From positions 242,515 through 287,461 of the forward strand of contig CM074806.1 of NCBI GenBank assembly GCA_037447605.1: 44,947 nucleotides of DNA, written 5' to 3'. The notes under the pieces were generated by a model. The model did no database searches. It saw nothing but the letters and a program-made list of their open reading frames with translations, and was not told the origin of the DNA. The number at the start of each line of letters is the position of its first letter. Positions within the stretch are counted from its first letter, which is position 1. The translations under genes and the position numbers were made by a program. This DNA comes from Zygnema circumcarinatum. Its lineage: Eukaryota; Streptophyta; Zygnematophyceae; Zygnematales; Zygnemataceae. Below, piece after piece: positions 20,387 to 31,721 of the stretch.

Positions 20387-23300
20387 CTACCTCGCATAGG
20401 CAGGAGGCTCTTCGTCCGGAATCTGCGAGCCAGGAGAAGAAATTTGAGTTTGCAGAACCAATGAATCGGATTTTGCTTGTCCTTCAACAAAAGAAGAGCA
20501 GCCCCCTCCCCCCTCCCCCCTAAACCTTTCCTTCCCCCCCCCCATCCCCTCCACTCCTTCCCTAGCCCCCTCCCTCCTCCTCTCCTCCCTCCTCCCTCCC
20601 CTCTCTCCCACTCCCCTCCCCTCTCCCCCCTCCCCCCCTCCTCCTCTCTCTCCACTCTCTCCCTCCCTCTCACCTTCTCACCCCCCTTCCTTCTCTCCTC
20701 TCTCAGCCGTGTGTACCTGTCCAAGAGACCACTTTTCAGCAAGCCATTTGTCAGCTTCTCCCGATGTTGCCGTGGGGGACATTCCTGCGGCAGCCCCTGA
20801 GTTGCTGCTGCCAACTGGCAGGATGGCGGTCCTGCGAGATGGCCATACATAGAGAATGCATGAAAAGTTGTTTTGCTAAATCCATGCCTTCAATACCACC
20901 CCCTGCAGGTGTGAGACGAATCAGTCTGAATGGATGGAGGGAAAAGTCATTTCAAAGAGCACCCAAAGAGTATCCACGTAGCCGATATCTCTTCCTAAAT
21001 CGTGGAAAAGAACAAGATGGAATATGGGAGGGGAATGGAAAGCGAAACGCCCGAGGAGAAGAGCAAGAGCAAAGGAGACAAATTTTCCGTACAGATGCAT
21101 AAAAGCTTCCTCTTGGTAAGAGCAAACTCACTGTGAGGATGTTACATGCACTCCTGCATTTCCAAATGAAGGGGTTGCTCCTACAACTCCCGTCATATTC
21201 AGGTGTGCTGCTATTTCAAATGGGCCACTTCCAGCACCTCCATTTGGAAGCCCCCCGAATACCCCTCCCCCACTCTGTACTGAAGGAAACATTCCTGCAG
21301 AAGGCTGACTTGAAAGAGCAGAAGATGCGTGCCCAAACATCAAAGGAGAGCTTGAAGGCTGAGGTCCAAATGGACTTCCAAACTGCCCATTTTGAGAAAC
21401 TTGTGACTGAAAAAGGTTCGTAGGAACAGAGGTTGATTCGAACGTACTGAGAGGAGGGCTATTACCACCAAAACCAAAACTCGGTCCTGTGCTTCCAAAG
21501 TGTGAGGGAACATTGCTCCCAAAAAGACCCCTAGAGGGAGGTGGCGGAGATTGGTTAAAGGCACTACCGAAAGCTGGCTGAGCTTGGTTATAGGCACTAC
21601 CGAAGGCTGGCTGAGTTTGGCCGAAGGGAGCTGCTAGGGTAGAGAATGGAGGAGCAGTAATAGCTGGAGAAGGAGCAGGTATTGGCTTTCCGAAAAGAAG
21701 GGCTGTGCCAGGAGGAGGGAGTGCGGGAGAGGTAGTGGGAGAGAGGAGACTTGAGGTAGCTGGTCCAGTGTAAGGGTTATTGAGAAGGTTGTTGAACGCA
21801 GCTTCTCCAACCGAAAACAGTTGCTTTTCTCGTTGAATCTGTTCATTACGAATGGGCATGATAAGAAAGGAATCATGAGATGAAACAAAAACTTGCAGAT
21901 TAAGTGGTTCGTATGAAAGATCAAACATGATGAACCCGATGATGATTTTCTTTTTTTGTTGATGCAATAAAAGTAATAACCCTTACAACTGCTTCCCGAG
22001 ATTCGCCCCTATCTTCTGCTTGACGAGCCTCCCAGCGAAGCTCCTCCGGGCTGACGTCACCTATAATATCGTTCCGTACACTGCCGCAGAAGCCCTTTCC
22101 ATGCAGTCCCACCGTCAGCCAAAAGGAGACTACTGAGTTCATGCAAGCAGATCAGCTTTTGAATGCAACCTCTCTGCCTGCATTTCGTTCAAAACTGTTT
22201 GTCTTGTATGAAAGTCTATTCTGTGAGCGTGACATCTATTCGTACTTTCTTGATGTTGCCATCTCTGTTCCCGAACAGGGAAAAAAAGGTAGAAAAACGA
22301 AACGGAATCAGAACAATGCATGCATGACATGGAAGTGAACGCACTATTTATAGTGAGAGTAGGACGTTGCCCGCCAGAATGATGGTCGTTCGTGCTTTTG
22401 ATCGTCCCGAATGATATTCCGACACTCTCGCGGATTTCCACATCTTTCCTTCGCCCGAGTCCCACAAAATCTTAGCACTACTTGACATCATTTTAACAAG
22501 AGCAGATGAGAGGAGGCACACAAGCTAACCATTCCCCAAGATGGCAAAGTTGTAGTGGCAAAGAGCAAGAAGAAGAGAAGCAATGAACATGCTTGATCTC
22601 ATTACAGGTAATTACAGGTAATGAGAAGCAAAAGACAAATGTTATGTAGACAAACAAATCTTACTTATGGTCCTTTGGGGGAGAGGGGGCCTGTTGCTGC
22701 TGGGGTGCTCTGTTATCAAATGCAGCGAAGCGATTGGGGGAAGCAAAGCCTCCATTCCCTCCCTACAGAAGAATGAAAAAACATTAATTCAGACAAGCAC
22801 ACTTTCTGGAAGTTTACATCAAAACACTTCAGGAAGCAATGCTTCTCCTGATCCATTACTGTTTGTCCTCAAAATCGCAAGGGACAGACTCACAGTTTTT
22901 TGCTAAACATCTCCTTCATGCATGTATTGCTGATTCCACATTATCTTAGCTTACAGGGTATTGGGCAGCTCGTCTCCCACTTCCAAAGGTATTTTGCTGC
23001 TGCTGCTGATGCGGCTGCTGCTGATGAAGAAATTTGCAGTTATTACCTAGCTTACAACTGCACATACATTCAAAAGTCCAATACTCTTAAAGATCTGCCT
23101 ATGTCATGGACGCAAAGGGAAAAGTTGGAAGCATCCATCTCCGCAAGTTGTTTCATGCCTATAATGACAAACATACGTGCCCCTGTAACATAAACAGGAT
23201 GAGGGATCCTATAAAAACCATTAATGTCGAATCCTAAGGGCTCCACAACATCCTCGGAACATTAATCTGGTTCAACACTCTGCATGACAGTCAGTCTTAA

Positions 23301-23836
23301 GTCTAAGCATATGAAAGAAGTTGTCACAATTTCTCCTATTTTCCAAAAAGGAAATAACTGGAGCGTAGTTTTTGTAATATCCATTGTCAGCCACGAGTTT
23401 GAACACTGAAGCAAATAATCAGAGCCTATAACTGTCAGAACTTTCTGCTACTTCACACTCAGTTCTATAACGGAGCGAGCTTCAATTCTCAGCACAGGTA
23501 TGGCAGAACCAGCCAGCGGATACGGAGCAAATTGTACACGCCAGAAATCTATGATCTTGCAATGTTAGCTAGTTCATCCAATCTAATATGTTATTATACA
23601 GAAAACAGAAACCTGATAACCCGATACCTGATACAGAAACCTACACCTTCAGCTCTTTCCGTCCAGTGTACTGTTTCACATCAACTTAAAAAAGAAGTTG
23701 AACTTGTTCTCTAACTCCCTAGCAATGAGAAGCCAACCAACTCCAAGCATGATTCAGAAAGGGAGCCTCCTCACGCAGGAAGTTGCTCTGCTACTCACTT
23801 TCCCTTTGCAAAAAACTTGCAAACTGGTTTGCTCAT
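20387..23836 (-). CDS. CCCH zinc-finger FG nucleoporin (NUP42/C3H16-like)
   Basis: Plant homologues sit on the cytoplasmic face of the nuclear pore and aid mRNA export. Supported exons: 23836-23799 (MSKPVCKFFAKGK), 23182-~23090 (GTYVCHYRHE), 23020-22955 (Q-rich), 22762-22665 (GFASPNRFAAFDNRAP..PPKDHK), 22132-21987 (FWLTVGLHGKGFC..IIGDVSPEELRWEARQ), 21838-21132 (QREKQLF..NNLLNNPYTG plus about a dozen FG motifs), 20831-20717 (ADKWLAEKWSLGQ) and 20422-20387 (IPDEEPPAYAR). The EKW..G-IPDE.PP C-terminus and GDVS-EELR block are diagnostic. Unresolved: the donor of exon 2 and the short segment between DHK and the FWLT exon. As spliced here one zinc ligand of the CCCH finger is missing, so a microexon may be overlooked. 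A palindromic TATAAATAG lies on this strand in the unresolved intron. Confidence 0.85.
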
Positions 23837-25205
23837 TGGCCTGTATGCTTCTCTTATGTCAACGTCCTCCACCACCACTTTTTACCGTGCAGTTTCTTGT
23901 GATAATGGCCTGCAGAAACGAGTATTGATGAGAGAGGAACGCCTTCGTACACGCGTGCTCTACCTCGGCAACATTTTCTCTCTTCTCTCTCTCTTTCTGT
24001 CCTCTGTTTCTCCCCACTCCTTCCCTCCCTCTCCCCTCTCTATACCATCTGTCTTCTCCGCATTCTTACATCAACACGCAAAGGTCCCTCGTTTTTTCTT
24101 GGTTGCATGCGCCGTATAAACGACCTAACCCAGAATACACTCGAAGCAGCTTTGGAGCGCCTTCACGACTGCAACGTTTAGGGTTTCAGATAAAGCGTCT
24201 GCGAACTTCACAGCTGTGCGGCTCAATATTCAGACCAGAGCAGTAAAAAAGAAAGGCGAATACAGATATCACTATACCAATCCTTCTTTGAATAAAAAAA
24301 TAATCTTTTTAGGGTTTCTATACTTTCACTCCTCTTCACTTTCCTTGAGCCTTGTTCTACAATTTGAGACGTCTTCTTTGTCAGATCTTGCAGGGGGCTG
24401 AACATGGCAAAGTTTGGTATTAGGAAGAGGCAATGAGAACCATTGACTTGTCATCTGCACGGAAAAGAAGCTCATGGTGAGTTCAATCTCATCACTGTTG
24501 AAAGTTCGTTATTAAAGATATCCCTGAGCAAATGATTTCTGAAGATCGATGTCGGCTCACCGCACCATTCTATTTCCTGAGTGTTCTGCAAGTGGAGTAG
24601 AGTGACTGATTGTGGCGTGGGTGGCGAGGTTTCTGCAGGCAAATACTCTTCGGCCCTACTTGACATGTATTCGGAATACTCTCACGGCCACCATGTGCCT
24701 CCACGTTAGTTCATTTTGTTCTTTCTTTGCATTGCTTGATATTTAGAGCAACATGTTTCGGACATTCAAACGTGAAGTCAACGGTGAGGTGGTCTCATTG
24801 CGAGAACGTATTCTTTTCTCTAACCATTCAACTAGGCCGTTTCATGTCAGCTAATCTGCAGTGCAGAAACTGCGTCATAGCCTTAAGTTCACAACAAGAT
24901 TTTGACTTAGAAAAGAGCAGTCAAACGAAGTATCTATGGGACCTGCCACTCTAAATTATGGAAGAGTTTTGCCGTCCTTCTGCAGAAAACCTCAAAAACC
25001 TGGACTCAGAATACAGTTAACCCTAGAATTGCAGAGCCAATGAGTTGTTGACAATCTCAGCAAGTTGGTGGCATTCTAGTTCCTGTTATCTTGTTAAGAT
25101 TAGTTGTTCTTTCCCATTTAGAACTGTATCCTGCAAAGTAAATGCGAAATTACACCTTGTTTGCTTATAAACATGGCCCTCTGTTTGTATTGGATCTGGT
25201 GACAG
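23837..25205. promoter_or_regulatory. divergent intergenic region: nucleoporin (-) and ARPC4 (+) promoters
   Basis: The two genes diverge from here. A telo-box-like GTTTAGGGTTTC lies at 24177-24188. A 24-codon + strand ORF (24107-24181) contains NTLEAA, identical to a stretch near the N-terminus of plant ARPC4. It could be the first ARPC4 exon with a weak GTTTAG donor, but it would add about five residues, so this is uncertain. No other gene is visible. Confidence 0.45.
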
Positions 25206-26898
25206 AATTTTCCATGCCAAGAGGTGGAGAGGCATAACCGCCCTGAAGTGGAGTTCAAGTAAGTTTATTTTTGCCGGCAGAAGAAATCAATGTAATGCAA
25301 TGTTGAGATGTTTCATATGATCGCAGTATTTCTGTTTTTGTTCACCATTCTTGCCCTTCGGTTAACCACAGAATTTTTCCTTCGTGTTATCTGAGGCTCC
25401 TCCATAGCAGAGATTGTTGAGGAAAGTGCTCAGCTATCCTCAGGAAACCAAGTTTCAGGAAAATTTTGTAATGAGATTCGTTCTCGGAAGCCATTGCAAG
25501 CTGGCATGAGTCAGCATGATGTTTTGTACTATCCCGTTTCCAACATCTGCGTACCATATTGGGATGTGGTGTTGCAGGACAAGTCCTGAACTCCTGCTCA
25601 ATCCTGTATAGACATTCCTCCTTCCCTCAACTCTTACTGCCCTGTTCAAAGTCAAGCAGGAGATGGCTGCTCATGTGTAGTCCATGTGGAGCTGGATTCT
25701 TGGTTGGAAATCTCAATGCCTTGCTCCTTCAAGTACAATTGACTTTCCTTCCCGTTTTTGCTATGGATTAATGGGCATGAAGCCATTGCCGTTTGCCTTT
25801 GTCTATGCGGTTTCACATATCTAATTGCGACAGCATGTGTGGCTTTTGCAGCGGTTATTTTGTTTGTTCAATGTGACATTTCCTCCGTTATTCAGATCAA
25901 AAGCTCTCCTTATGGTTGTTTATGAACAGTGGAATTGAGAAGGGAGTAACCTCTGACACATCGTAATGCTTGCTATGCAGGTCCTCATATGTCGGAATGA
26001 GTCCGAAAAGTGCCTCATTGAGGGTTCCATCAACTCCTTGCGTATCAGCATCAAGGTGAATCTACTTCATCAGCCATTTGCAAACAATCCAAAGAAGTCA
26101 TTTGGAGGTGTTTTGTTTCTATAGTCCTTTGTTTGTGGTTCGAGACTGGTGCTGGATTGCCCTCGCCGTTGCAATTCATATTTGCATTTTGGCAATGGCC
26201 ATTCTCCCATCCATTTGTGCAGGTGAAGCAAGCAGATGAGCTGGAGAACATTCTGGCCACAAAGTTTTTGCGCTTTATTTCCATGCGAGCGGAGGCATTC
26301 CGTGTGCTGCGCCGCAAGCCTGTTCAGGTACACACTGCTTTCAGAGGCATTGCTTGCTTTTTCAACTATGAAGAAACAAGCAGAGAATTTGAATAGCTCA
26401 GCCAAAAGATCTTCAGTTAAGTAAGAAGAACTTTTTGTTCTTGAAAAGGAAATAACTCGGACTCTCTCCTTCAAGTGTGATTCTTATGGCATTGAGAACA
26501 GAAGGAGATAATGGAGGAAGTGTGCCGCCAATGTGCAGGGCTATGACATCAGTTTTTTAATAACCAATCTTCATTGTGAGGAGATGTACAAGCATAAGCT
26601 CATTGACTTTATCGTGCAGTTCATGGAGGTAAGCTGTATATGTGTTTTCTTCGTTTTCTGCAATCTGTTTTAGTGGAGCTTGGGTATCATAGGCACGCAG
26701 ACGTATCAAGTGAGGTATGAACTTGTCATATTGAACGATCCTACTTTTTCTATGTGTACTGAATGTACTAATTAAGAGGTTGCTTTGGATCTGTTCTGAA
26801 CTGTGCAGGACATCGACAAAGAAATCAATGAGCTCAAGCTTTCAGTGAACACTCGAGGCAGGCTGGTTGCGACTGAGTTCTTGAAACAGTTTTTGTGA
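25206..26898 (+). CDS. ARPC4: actin-related protein 2/3 complex subunit 4 (ARPC4), 5' exon unresolved
   Basis: Core subunit of the Arp2/3 complex, which nucleates branched actin filaments; ARPC4 with ARPC2 forms the backbone contacting the mother filament. Six exons join in phase: 25206-25258 ([17 protein letters not shown]), 25578-25605 (TSPELLLNP), 25981-26055 ([18 protein letters not shown]..), 26223-26327 ([24 protein letters not shown]), 26539-26628 ([20 protein letters not shown]) and 26809-26898 ([19 protein letters not shown]). They give 146 residues of a family usually ~169 long. Identity to plant ARPC4 is high throughout, and the ending [11 protein letters not shown] with its stop fits. 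About 20 N-terminal residues are missing upstream; the best candidate is the small ORF at 24107. All introns are GT-AG. Confidence 0.95.
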
Positions 26899-27660
26899 TT
26901 TCCAGCCTTCTTATGGACGGATTTCTCGTTTTGGTCGTCTTCCTTTTGCTTCTTCACTAGATACAGTAGGCATTTTGGCCCTCAGCTTAGAAACAATAGA
27001 AAAAGTCTTTGCCATTATTAAACAAAAGGACCCAAGGGATTTAATCAACTGAACAGCTTCTTTTCCCAGCAAAGAAAAGAGATTAAAAAAAAGATTGCTT
27101 TGTTCTGCGGTATAGAAAAGAGCTTATCTCTGTCGTTCCGTTTGCTTTATCAAAAAGTTTTGGCTTTGGCTTTGGCTCTCGGGTTAGGGGGGGAGGGGGA
27201 AGGGGGCCGCTGTTCTTTTGTTCAAGAACAAGCAGAATGCGATTCATTGGTATGGGGATGGGGGAACGAGTGAGAAGGGAAGGCAGAGATGGAGTGGCAA
27301 AAGGCAGTGGCAGTGCGAGAGGGGATGGGAGAGGGAATGGCAGGGAAAGGAAGAGGGACAGTGAGCGAATGGGGGAGTGGGGGAGGCGGAGGGAGAGGGA
27401 GAGGGGGGAAGTTGGGGAGTGGAAAGGACAAGGAGGGGAATGCCGAGGCTGAGACAGAAGCAGGCTGCAGACAGTACATGCAGATGGAGGGGACGAGGGA
27501 GAGAGGGGAAGTAGGGGATGTGGGCAGGTGTCTGGTACAATTAAAAGCAAAAAAAAATATTCAAAGCCCCATTATACAAAGAAACAAACATGATGATTTT
27601 TACAATTAAAAAAGAGAAAAACTCGCCGTCACGTGGCAAAAAAAAAAAATTGCTCCTTTC
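26899..27660. other. convergent 3' flanks with purine-rich low-complexity DNA
   Basis: ARPC4 and the GT92 gene converge here. At about 27185-27530 the + strand is G/A-rich (GGGGGAGGGGG, GAGAGGGG) with words such as GCAGTGGCAGTGCGAG, resembling the reverse complement of the 12.5-14.2 kb pyrimidine family. No gene recognised. Confidence 0.6.
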
Positions 27661-30600
27661 CTAATCTCCTATATCCCACAGTTCCTCTGAAAGAAGCTCC
27701 TTCGGTAGTATCCTCTTTGCCTGCAGAACGAACTTTCGGACTGTCAAGTCAAGCCGAAACTCCTTCGTTGTATATGGATTAAACTTGTCCTCTACCACCA
27801 CCTCCTCCCCACCATGCCACTCCCTGCACACCAAATGTCCCTGCTGAAAAAAATCCTTATAGTGCGCCATGTAAGCCAATGTCGAATTCATAACGTGACG
27901 TTGCATTCCGAGCTGTTGCCTTAGCAGCAAGTTTGGTGAATTTGGAATTTCGTGAATTCCTGGAAGCAGAATGACCCAAGGGTTGGCGAGCCACTTTCTT
28001 CTTCCCGCAGGTCCATCGCAGACCTCCGTCCTGTTAGCATATGTGTTGCTGAGGTCATAACAAAAAGCTTCTTGTTGGCGATACACCATGAACTCAACAT
28101 GCCATGCATCTTTTTGCCTCTTTCCAGAGCACTGAGCGGCGCTATACAAGTAAAAGCCGAAGGTGATTGTATGCGCCTTGTCATGCTCAGTCAGTACGTT
28201 TCTTAAGGTTTGGGGTGGCGAGACGGCGAGATATTCATCATAATCGAAGTTTGCAACCCACCTGGAAAAAGCAATCAAGTGTTGGTTTTAGTACCGTCAA
28301 ACTCTTGCATACATTCATTTTCCAAAAACAAAAAACGTCAGCTTGCAAAACTCACTCCCACTTTCCCTCTCCCGCATTCCCCTGCTCCCTGACCCTCTCC
28401 CTCCGCCTCTCTCTGGCCCTCTCCCTCCCCCTATCCCTCTCCCTCCCCATCTCCCTCTCCTTCCCCTTCTCCCCCCCCCCCCCTCCCACTCTCCATCCCN
28501 NNNNNNNNNTCCCCTCCCCCTCCCCCCCCCCTCTCCCTCCCCTCCCCCTCTCAAACTCCCTCTCCCTGCCCCCTTCATCTGCATCCCCCTCACAAATCAT
28601 GCATCAAGACACACAGCCTCCTGCGACTTACTTCGCGAAGTAGCGTCCATAGTTCATGCAGTCCGTCAAAACGAGCACTTGATGAAAGTAATGAGCCGGA
28701 TACAAGTGCCAATCTGTGACATCTGTCACAGTTGCTAAACCCCTCTTTTCAAAAACCGCGAATACTTTTCTATTCTCCTCCGACATGGGTCCTGCATCGT
28801 ACGCCATAAAGTGAGCCTTGTTCTCATAGAGAGCGGTGTAGTATAAAAGCCACTCCTTTGTTCGAACGGACGAAACTGAGCCATGGATTGGGGCCGTACA
28901 GTGCAGCACATCAACGGAATAGGGAGCATGGAACCTCTCCGAGTTCGTGTCTCCGTAAATTGAAATGTTTAACGGAGGTTCATGGAACATGGGGGCCAAA
29001 TGGTCTTTGAATGAACCTTTAAAAGCATAGAAACGAATGGAAAGGAAAGGAAGGAAGGTCAAGACATAAAAATTCACGAAAAATCGAAATAGAAACAAAA
29101 CAACAAAAATAAAAATGAGGGTACTAGTTTTACTATTTTGTCTTTTTCTCTCACCTTTCAGGTCCTCTCTAAAGTGCACGAGGAGGCTGCCCCCTCTCCC
29201 ATCGAAGCCCACATTTTGGGGAAAATCGCAGCGAATTAGGGCCACGTCATACATGTACGGATGGCCCTCCATGTTGGGAAGGAGCTGTGCGACGCCCGTC
29301 ACGGACCGCCTGCCAGTGAAACAGAGGATGATGAGAGGGAGAGAGAGAAAGGGAGAGGGAGAGTGGGAGAGGGAGAGGGGGAGAGGGATAGGGAGAGAGA
29401 GAAAGGAGAGAGGGAGAGTGGGAGAGAGAGAGGGGGAGAGGGATAGGGAGAGAGAGAAAGGGAAAGGGAGAGGGAGGGGGAGAGGGAGAGGGAAAGGGAG
29501 AGGGAGAGAGAAAAAGGGAGAGGGAGAGTGGGAGAGGGAGAGGGGGAGAGGGATAGGGAGAGAGAGAAAGGGAGCGGGAGAGTGGGAGAGGGAGAGGGGG
29601 AGAGGGATAGGGAGAGAGAGAAAGGGAGGGGGAGAGTGGAGAGAGAGAGGGGGAGAGGGATAAGGAGACAGAGAAAGGGAGAGAGAGAGAGGGAGAGAGA
29701 AGTTGAAGGAATGTATTATAGAGGAGAGTGTAACACAGAAAGCTTGATGGAGTGGGGGAGTGCAAGGAAAAGCACGGGAGGTGTTTGTGTTCGTGAGTAT
29801 GCGGGGAGAGAAGAGAGAATAGAGAGAGAGAGGAAGAGAGAGAGAGAGGGAGACAGAGGGAGTGGGGGAGAGAGCGAGAGAGAGTCGGGGGGGCCAGGGT
29901 GGTTTCTGGCTGCGTGAGCGGATGGCCTTCTTCACATGTGAACATCCTCATACAAATGCGGGCAGGCAAAAAATGAAAGAAACAGCAGCGTTCACCTTTT
30001 TTCCTTACTGCCCGAGTTTTCCGGCAGCCAATAGCAGCTCCTCAGCTCAGGAATGGCCTTCAGATCTAAAAGAGTTTTTCGCTGCCCGAGGCCGATCACA
30101 AAAAAACTTGACAATGTGTACCGGTATGCACTGTACCCAATGGCTCCATAAAGCGAACTTAAGTCAGGGCAGAGTGAGAGAGAGAGAGAGGGTGAGGGAG
30201 AGAGAGTGAGGGGAGAGGGAGAGGGAGAGGGGGGGAGAGAGTGTGAGGGGAGAGGGAGAGGGGGAGACAGGTGAGGGGGAGAGAGAGGGGGAGGAGGAGA
30301 GGGAGAGGGAGGGACAGGGAGAGGGACAGGGAGAGGGAGAAGGAGAAGGAGAGGTGGGAGTGACAGAAGCTTTAGAAAGTACAAAAGGGGGAAAGTACCT
30401 GAATCTGACAAATATGTAGGGCTCCGTGGAGCCTACAGGAATATATCTCCGATTTGGAATCTTTTTTTGAGTCACATTCTTTAAACTTTCCAGGACTGCC
30501 CGGAGCTCCTCCGCAGAAAAACTTCTCTCCGAGTTGGCGTTTGACCCTGCTTTAAATTAAAAAACGGAATTCCAGAAATGAGAGCAACGGTAAATATACG

Positions 30601-30930
30601 CATAGATAAGGCAGTTCTGTAATGATGGGGTTCTATTCGTGCCCTACTTCTAATTTTAAAATTTAATGTCCATTATTCTCTAATGCTGCAAAGGGTGAGC
30701 TTAGGAAATTGAGCTTATAATTATACCATTAGTACCATCCGTCCCTCTAAATGTATTCGATTTTTTTGAAATAACTTACCCGACTCTCCTTTGGTTTGGA
30801 GGCGATTTCCAGTAATTTTTCTTTCCGTTTCGGAAAGATTCCGACAGTGCGCCGAAGCCAATAAGTTAAATAACATACAAAATGTAAAAAATAAGTAAAG
30901 CGAATCATCGCTGAAAATTGAAAGTCTCAT
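27661..30930 (-). CDS. glycosyltransferase family 92 (DUF23) type II membrane protein
   Basis: Probable Golgi glycosyltransferase. GT92 includes plant beta-1,4-galactan synthases, but the substrate here cannot be read from sequence. Six exons join in phase: 30930-30780, 30546-30399, 30130-29996, 29309-29155, 29016-28632 and 28261-27661, giving 524 residues. Residues ~10-27 (LYLFFTFCMLFNLLASA) form a signal anchor, followed by a short stem. The catalytic part has RSCYWLPENSG, YDVALIRCDFP, LHCTAPIHGS, WLLYYTALYENKAHFMAYDAG, then VTDWHLYPAHYFHQ and CMNYGRYFAKWVANFDYDEYL. The acidic DYDEY (331-335) lies where GT92 enzymes carry the DxD-like metal/nucleotide-sugar motif. Length fits plant GT92 proteins. 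Introns 2, 4 and 5 hold long purine/pyrimidine tracts, and intron 5 contains the 10-N gap. All exon borders are GT-AG. Confidence 0.92.
28500..28509. other. assembly gap (10 N)
   Basis: Ten N residues in GT92 intron 5, inside a C-rich simple repeat. This is probably a scaffolding or sequencing dropout in low-complexity DNA; the true length of the tract is unknown. Confidence 0.98.
29327..29705. repeat. (GAGAGG)n-type polypurine tract in GT92 intron 4
   Basis: Nearly 380 bp of GAGAGGGA units in which a ~75-bp higher-order pattern (GAGTGGGAGAGGGAGAGG, GGGATAGGGAGAGAGAG, AAAGGGA) recurs about four times. On the transcribed (minus) sense this is a long polypyrimidine tract. The 435-codon minus-strand ORF crossing it is an exon-intron read-through. 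Confidence 0.9.
30168..30356. repeat. polypurine tract in GT92 intron 2
   Basis: GAGAGAGGGA/GGGAGAGGG repeats filling most of the intron between the exons at 30546-30399 and 30130-29996; pyrimidine-rich in the sense of transcription. Confidence 0.9.
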
Positions 30931-31250
30931 TTTGGAGAAATCGGAGTTAAGGATAAATAAAAGTGATGAAAAATCAATTATTCTAAATAGAGAATTCGAG
31001 CTGCCAATGAAGGTTTAAAAATTTTACGATTAAAGATTTCGAGGATTTTAGGGCCGAGAAGGTGATCTCGAGAAAGGGGGTATTGGGAGATGTGGGACTG
31101 ATGGGGTCCCTGTTCCATGGTTCCGTTCTCAGTTTGGCGTTGAAACCTGAAAAGCGAACCTCGCGAACCATGACGGGAACTGAACTGGCGACATGGAGAC
31201 AGCACATGGAACGGGACCAGCGGCAGTCCCGAAACGGGATGTACTAATGT
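30931..31250. other. GT92 upstream region
   Basis: AT-rich near 30930-31060, then mixed sequence. A 74-codon minus-strand ORF (31207-30983) has no family resemblance. This probably includes the GT92 promoter and 5' UTR. Confidence 0.5.
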
Positions 31251-31600
31251 ACGAGGCTTACAGGGGGGAGGAGAGAGGGAGAGGGAGGAGGAGAGGGAGG
31301 GAGAGAAGGAGAGGGGCAGGGAGAGGGAGAGTGAGGGGGAGGGAGAGAAGGAGAGGGAGAGGGAGAGAGGGAGAGGGAGAGGGAGAGGGAGAGGGAGAGG
31401 GAGAGGGAGAGGGAGAGGGAGAGGGAGAGGGAGAGGGAGAGGGAGAGGGGGAGAGGAAGCGAGAGAGAGAGTGGGAGGGAGAGAAGGAGTGGGAGAGCGA
31501 GAGAGGGAGAGGAAGAGGGAGAGGAGGGAGAGGGAAACAAGGAGAGGGCGAGAGGGAGAGGGAGGGGGAAAGGGAGTGGGAGGGAGAGAGGGAATGAATG
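31251..31600. repeat. (GAGAGG)n microsatellite
   Basis: About 350 bp of GGGAGA units, with a perfect (GAGAGG)n core of some 14-15 copies at about 31365-31450. It ends about 110 bp before the start of the duplicated NAA40 head. Confidence 0.95.
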
Positions 31601-31721
31601 AAAACGACCGACAGAGCGAAACAAACGAGGCAATCCAGAATCAGAATCGACGAGCTGCAAACGACAGAAACCAGAAAACGACAAACAGAGAAGGCGACCT
31701 TTACTGGGGACGGTGCGTACG

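Noticed and set aside
28628-29935. Single 435-codon minus-strand ORF as the GT92 protein
   Set aside because: It reads through a polypyrimidine intron; splicing at 29155 and 29016 restores conserved GT92 sequence in phase.
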